From assembly GCF_028368935.1 (NCBI RefSeq), contig NZ_JAQNDK010000006.1, positions 587,001 to 651,000 of the forward strand: 64,000 nt of DNA, written 5' to 3'. The position numbers and the translations under genes are program-made. Shown here piece by piece: positions 61,651 to 64,000 of this stretch. Origin of the DNA: Sorangium aterium. Its GTDB lineage: Bacteria > Myxococcota_A > Polyangia > Polyangiales > Polyangiaceae. The notes beneath the pieces are model-generated. The model made no database searches and was not told the origin of the DNA. It worked only from the letters and a program-made list of their open reading frames with translations. Position 1 is the first letter of the stretch, and every line of letters starts with the position of its first letter.

Positions 61651-62727
61651 CTACTCGCCGTCGTCCAGGCCCATGTGGCCCGCCGCCTCGTCTTCATGGG
61701 CGTCTTCGCCCTTCTTGTCGTCCTTCTTCTCGGTCTTCTCGAACCTCTTCGGCTCCGCGAGGGCCCAGTCGGCCGACCACGACGACAGCACGTAGATCGT
61801 GCCATCGCCGCCTTCCTTCGTGGCGTAGCGGCTCGACCCCTTCGCGATCTTGCCCACCTTGACGGTGAAGTCGCCCGCGTTGTCCTTGAGCTTGATCGTG
61901 ATGATCCCGCCGTTCGAGGCCGCCGCGTCGAGCCCGGTGTCCGACTTCTCGTCGCCGAAGTCCTCCGCGCCGAGGTTCTTGTAGGCGCGCAGCAGGTCCT
62001 TCACCTTGGCCTCGTCGAACTTCTCCCACTTCGCGGAGGCCGCGCCCAGCTTGCCGCCCTTGTCGCGCTGGGCGAACGTGCCGGCCCACTTGTCGCCGTT
62101 CTTCGAGAAGCTGAACAGGCCGTTCTTGTTCTCGACCGAGACCTGGATGGCGTTCTCGTCCTCGAACTTGAGGATCGACGTCTCGCGCCAGTTCTTCGGC
62201 TCCCGCGTGTAGAGGTAGCTCGAGTAGCCGCCCGCGACGAAGACGCCGTCCTTCCCGTCGACGCGCGCCATCTGGCCGCGCGAGCCGCTCTTGCCGAGGT
62301 ACAGGTCGAGCGCCTTCTCCTCACCCTTGTACGCGACGACGTGGACCGCCTTCTCGTTGGTGAGCTCGTACTGAGGGTACGTGCCGTTCGTCCGGTCGAT
62401 GACCTCCTTCAGCTTGAGCTCCTTCAGGTTGTCGAGGAGGCTCCGCACGTTCGCCGCGTTCGCCTTGGCGTTGACGGGCTTCGTGACCTCCCACGTGTCG
62501 CCCTTCTTCTCGAGCGTCACGTCGGACTTGTCGGCGTTCTTGATCGCGATCTTCGTGACCTTCTCGACGTCTTCCTTCGAGACGCCCACCTTCGGCAGAT
62601 CCGCCGTGGCGGCGGTCGCCGAGTGCGCGGCGAGCTCGTCCTTCTGCTTCTTCTGCGTGAAGTACACGCCGAGGCCGAGGAGCGCGAGGACGGCGAGGGC
62701 GATGTAGATTCTGTGCTCGGTCTTCAT
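61651..62727 (-). CDS. DUF4340 membrane-anchored protein
   Basis: 358 residues. One N-terminal membrane helix (YIALAVLALLGLGVYFT) is followed by a Lys-rich beta-repeat ectodomain typical of DUF4340 (for example GDTWEVTKPVNAKANAANV, then LKELKLKEVI and LYLGKSGSRGQMARVDGKDG), and an acidic/basic tail. Lys is used far more than in neighbouring proteins. In myxobacteria and cyanobacteria DUF4340 genes sit with GldG/ABC-transporter auxiliary genes, as here, 27 bp after that gene. Probably part of a gliding- or envelope-associated ABC transporter; function otherwise unknown. Confidence 0.85.
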   Translation of the reverse strand: MKTEHRIYIALAVLALLGLGVYFTQKKQKDELAAHSATAATADLPKVGVSKEDVEKVTKIAIKNADKSDVTLEKKGDTWEVTKPVNAKANAANVRSLLDNLKELKLKEVIDRTNGTYPQYELTNEKAVHVVAYKGEEKALDLYLGKSGSRGQMARVDGKDGVFVAGGYSSYLYTREPKNWRETSILKFEDENAIQVSVENKNGLFSFSKNGDKWAGTFAQRDKGGKLGAASAKWEKFDEAKVKDLLRAYKNLGAEDFGDEKSDTGLDAAASNGGIITIKLKDNAGDFTVKVGKIAKGSSRYATKEGGDGTIYVLSSWSADWALAEPKRFEKTEKKDDKKGEDAHEDEAAGHMGLDDGE

Positions 62728-62754
62728 GGCTCTTTCACCCGATGGGGCTCTGGC

Positions 62755-64000
62755 TCAGTCGAGCGTGATGTTCTCGCGGGCGCTCTCGCGACGCCGCCAC
62801 CGGATGAGGCCGAACACGGCGAAGAGGGCCGCCGGCAAGAGCGTCAGCGACCACTGCACGCGCTGCTGCACGGTCTTGCGCTCCGCCCGGTACTCCTCGG
62901 CCTTCTTGGCCAGGGTGGCCTCGTCGTCCGTGGCCTCCTGCTTCGGCTTCTCGATGCCCGCGTAGGTCAGGTTCGTGTCGCCGAACATCTTCGCGGTCGC
63001 GGCGAGCAGCGTGCTGTCCCCCGCCATCCAGTCGAGGGTGTTCTTGAACGCCAGGATGGTGGCGGTCAGGTACTTCTGCGCGTACGGCTGCGAGAGCATC
63101 AGGAGATCCTCGTCGCCGCCCATCCCGCCCATCATCGCCATCTGAGGCGGCATGGGGGGCGGGTTGCCGGCCCGCGCGAACGGGTTCGCGAGGAACTGCG
63201 ACGCCGACAGCACGAGGATGCGGCCCTTGTCAGCGCTCTCCGCGGGAGCGCTGATCCCGAGCCCCTCCTGGCCCCCGAAGGCGCTCTTGAGCTTGCCCTC
63301 GATGGTCACGGCGATCGCGCGCTGCGCGTACTCGCCCTTCGGCTTCCAGTCGGCCGAGAACTTCATGTCGATGGCCTCGGACACGTCGACCGTCGTCTTC
63401 GGCGTCGAGCGCGCGACGACCTTCATCGTCGCCTCGGGCTGCTTCTCCGGGTGCGGCACGAGGGTCGACGGGAAGGGGAAGGAGAGCTCGGGGAGGCGGA
63501 AGAAGCCGGGGAACGACGAGTCGAGGATCTGCTCCTTCTCGTCGAAGCGGCTGTCCTCCTGGAGCTGGAGGATGCCCGGCGCGCGGAACCACATCATCTG
63601 GCCCGACTGCGTCTGCACCGGGATGGCCATCGAGCGGCTCCAGTCGAGGATCGCCTCCTTCTTCATCTCGACGCCGTAGCCGTCGAGCAGCTTCTCGAGG
63701 CCCCAGGTGTTGAGCGAAGCCTTCATCGCCGGATCGGACGCCTTGAGGTTCACCGCGCCGGCGAACACGGCGAGCGCCTTGTTGCCCAGCATCATGAACT
63801 GGTCGATGCGGCGCAGCTCCTTCTCGGTGAACTCCTTGCCCGGCTGCGTGATGACGAGGCCGGCGAGCTCCTTGTTGATCTCGCTGTCGCCGCCCTTCAG
63901 GTCGACGTCCTCGAACTTGTAGAACGGGAAGTGGTGCTCGAGCAGCGCGCGCATCGACGGGCCGCCCCCCCGGCCGCCCTGGGCCGCGACGAGGTTCGCG
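62755..64000 (-). CDS. GldG/ABC-transporter auxiliary protein (partial, N-terminus outside window)
   Basis: The frame is open to base 64000 and 414 residues are visible. The segment AALLEHHFPFYKFEDVDLKG-like start (MRALLEHHFPFYKFEDVDL), LAGLVITQPGKEFTEKELRR and IDQFMMLGNKALAVFAG are typical of the GldG/ABC_transp_aux domain, which resembles a periplasmic sensor fold. A Met/Gly/Pro loop (PPPMPPQMAMMGGMGGDED) and a C-terminal membrane helix (LTLLPAALFAVFGLIRW) follow. It probably belongs to a multigene ABC system whose permease and ATPase genes lie beyond the right edge. Followed by DUF4340 in the same operon. Confidence 0.87.
   Translation of the reverse strand, partial: ANLVAAQGGRGGGPSMRALLEHHFPFYKFEDVDLKGGDSEINKELAGLVITQPGKEFTEKELRRIDQFMMLGNKALAVFAGAVNLKASDPAMKASLNTWGLEKLLDGYGVEMKKEAILDWSRSMAIPVQTQSGQMMWFRAPGILQLQEDSRFDEKEQILDSSFPGFFRLPELSFPFPSTLVPHPEKQPEATMKVVARSTPKTTVDVSEAIDMKFSADWKPKGEYAQRAIAVTIEGKLKSAFGGQEGLGISAPAESADKGRILVLSASQFLANPFARAGNPPPMPPQMAMMGGMGGDEDLLMLSQPYAQKYLTATILAFKNTLDWMAGDSTLLAATAKMFGDTNLTYAGIEKPKQEATDDEATLAKKAEEYRAERKTVQQRVQWSLTLLPAALFAVFGLIRWRRRESARENITLD

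Overview
The window is very GC-rich chromosomal DNA with dense, almost overlapping genes, GC-ending codons and many myxobacterial hallmarks: Cys-rich repeat lipoproteins, several FHA proteins, ECF sigma factors next to secreted proteins of unknown function, TSP3/OmpA outer-membrane proteins and a GldG-type ABC auxiliary protein. It most resembles a large-genome myxobacterium of the Sorangium/Polyangium type. That placement is inference from gene content; there is no rRNA in the window.

Layout. 1-4 kb: tail of a P-type cation ATPase, a UDP-GlcNAc 2-epimerase, a solitary pseudopilin and a membrane-spanning pentapeptide-repeat protein. 4-10 kb: a PEP-dependent dihydroxyacetone kinase operon (dhaK-dhaL-dhaM) whose DhaM carries a full Enzyme I, then a DUF2071 protein and an alpha/beta hydrolase. 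10-16 kb: a Cys-rich lipoprotein, an internally deleted POT peptide-transporter pseudogene, a CNNM/CorC-type CBS membrane protein and DAHP synthase. 15-21 kb: two ECF sigma factors (one fused to a membrane anchor and a helical tail), two related secreted barrel-like proteins and a Cys-rich lipoprotein. 22-34 kb: a SWIM/SNF2 ATPase, a two-component pair whose kinase has an ethylene-receptor-like sensor, an SDR-fold protein with a zinc knuckle, and a Kef-type antiporter coupled to an XRE-EIIA fusion regulator.

33-47 kb is a phospho-signalling block on the minus strand. A three-FHA ABC transporter, a TonB-domain-fused TonB-dependent receptor and a lipoprotein are separated by only 4 bp and 1 bp. 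Upstream lie a 44-codon acidic ORF, a PP2C phosphatase with a long repeat-built linker, a VWA-TM-FHA protein and a zinc-ribbon/FHA protein. 47-51 kb carries rplS and then the classical rpmH-rnpA-yidD-yidC-jag cluster, without dnaA in view. An 11-bp tandem repeat array lies between rpmH and a divergent OmpA-family gene.

55.9-61.2 kb is the most interesting region: a compact operon (FAAL, cyclopropane-synthase-like methyltransferase, ACP, acyl-ACP desaturase, ketosynthase). Together these look like a dedicated ACP-bound route that loads a fatty acid, desaturates it, alkylates the double bond and extends it, resembling a miniature meromycolate toolkit. Tandem repeats, two dyads and a rho-independent terminator lie upstream of it. 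The right edge holds a DUF4340 protein and a GldG-type ABC auxiliary protein that runs off the window.
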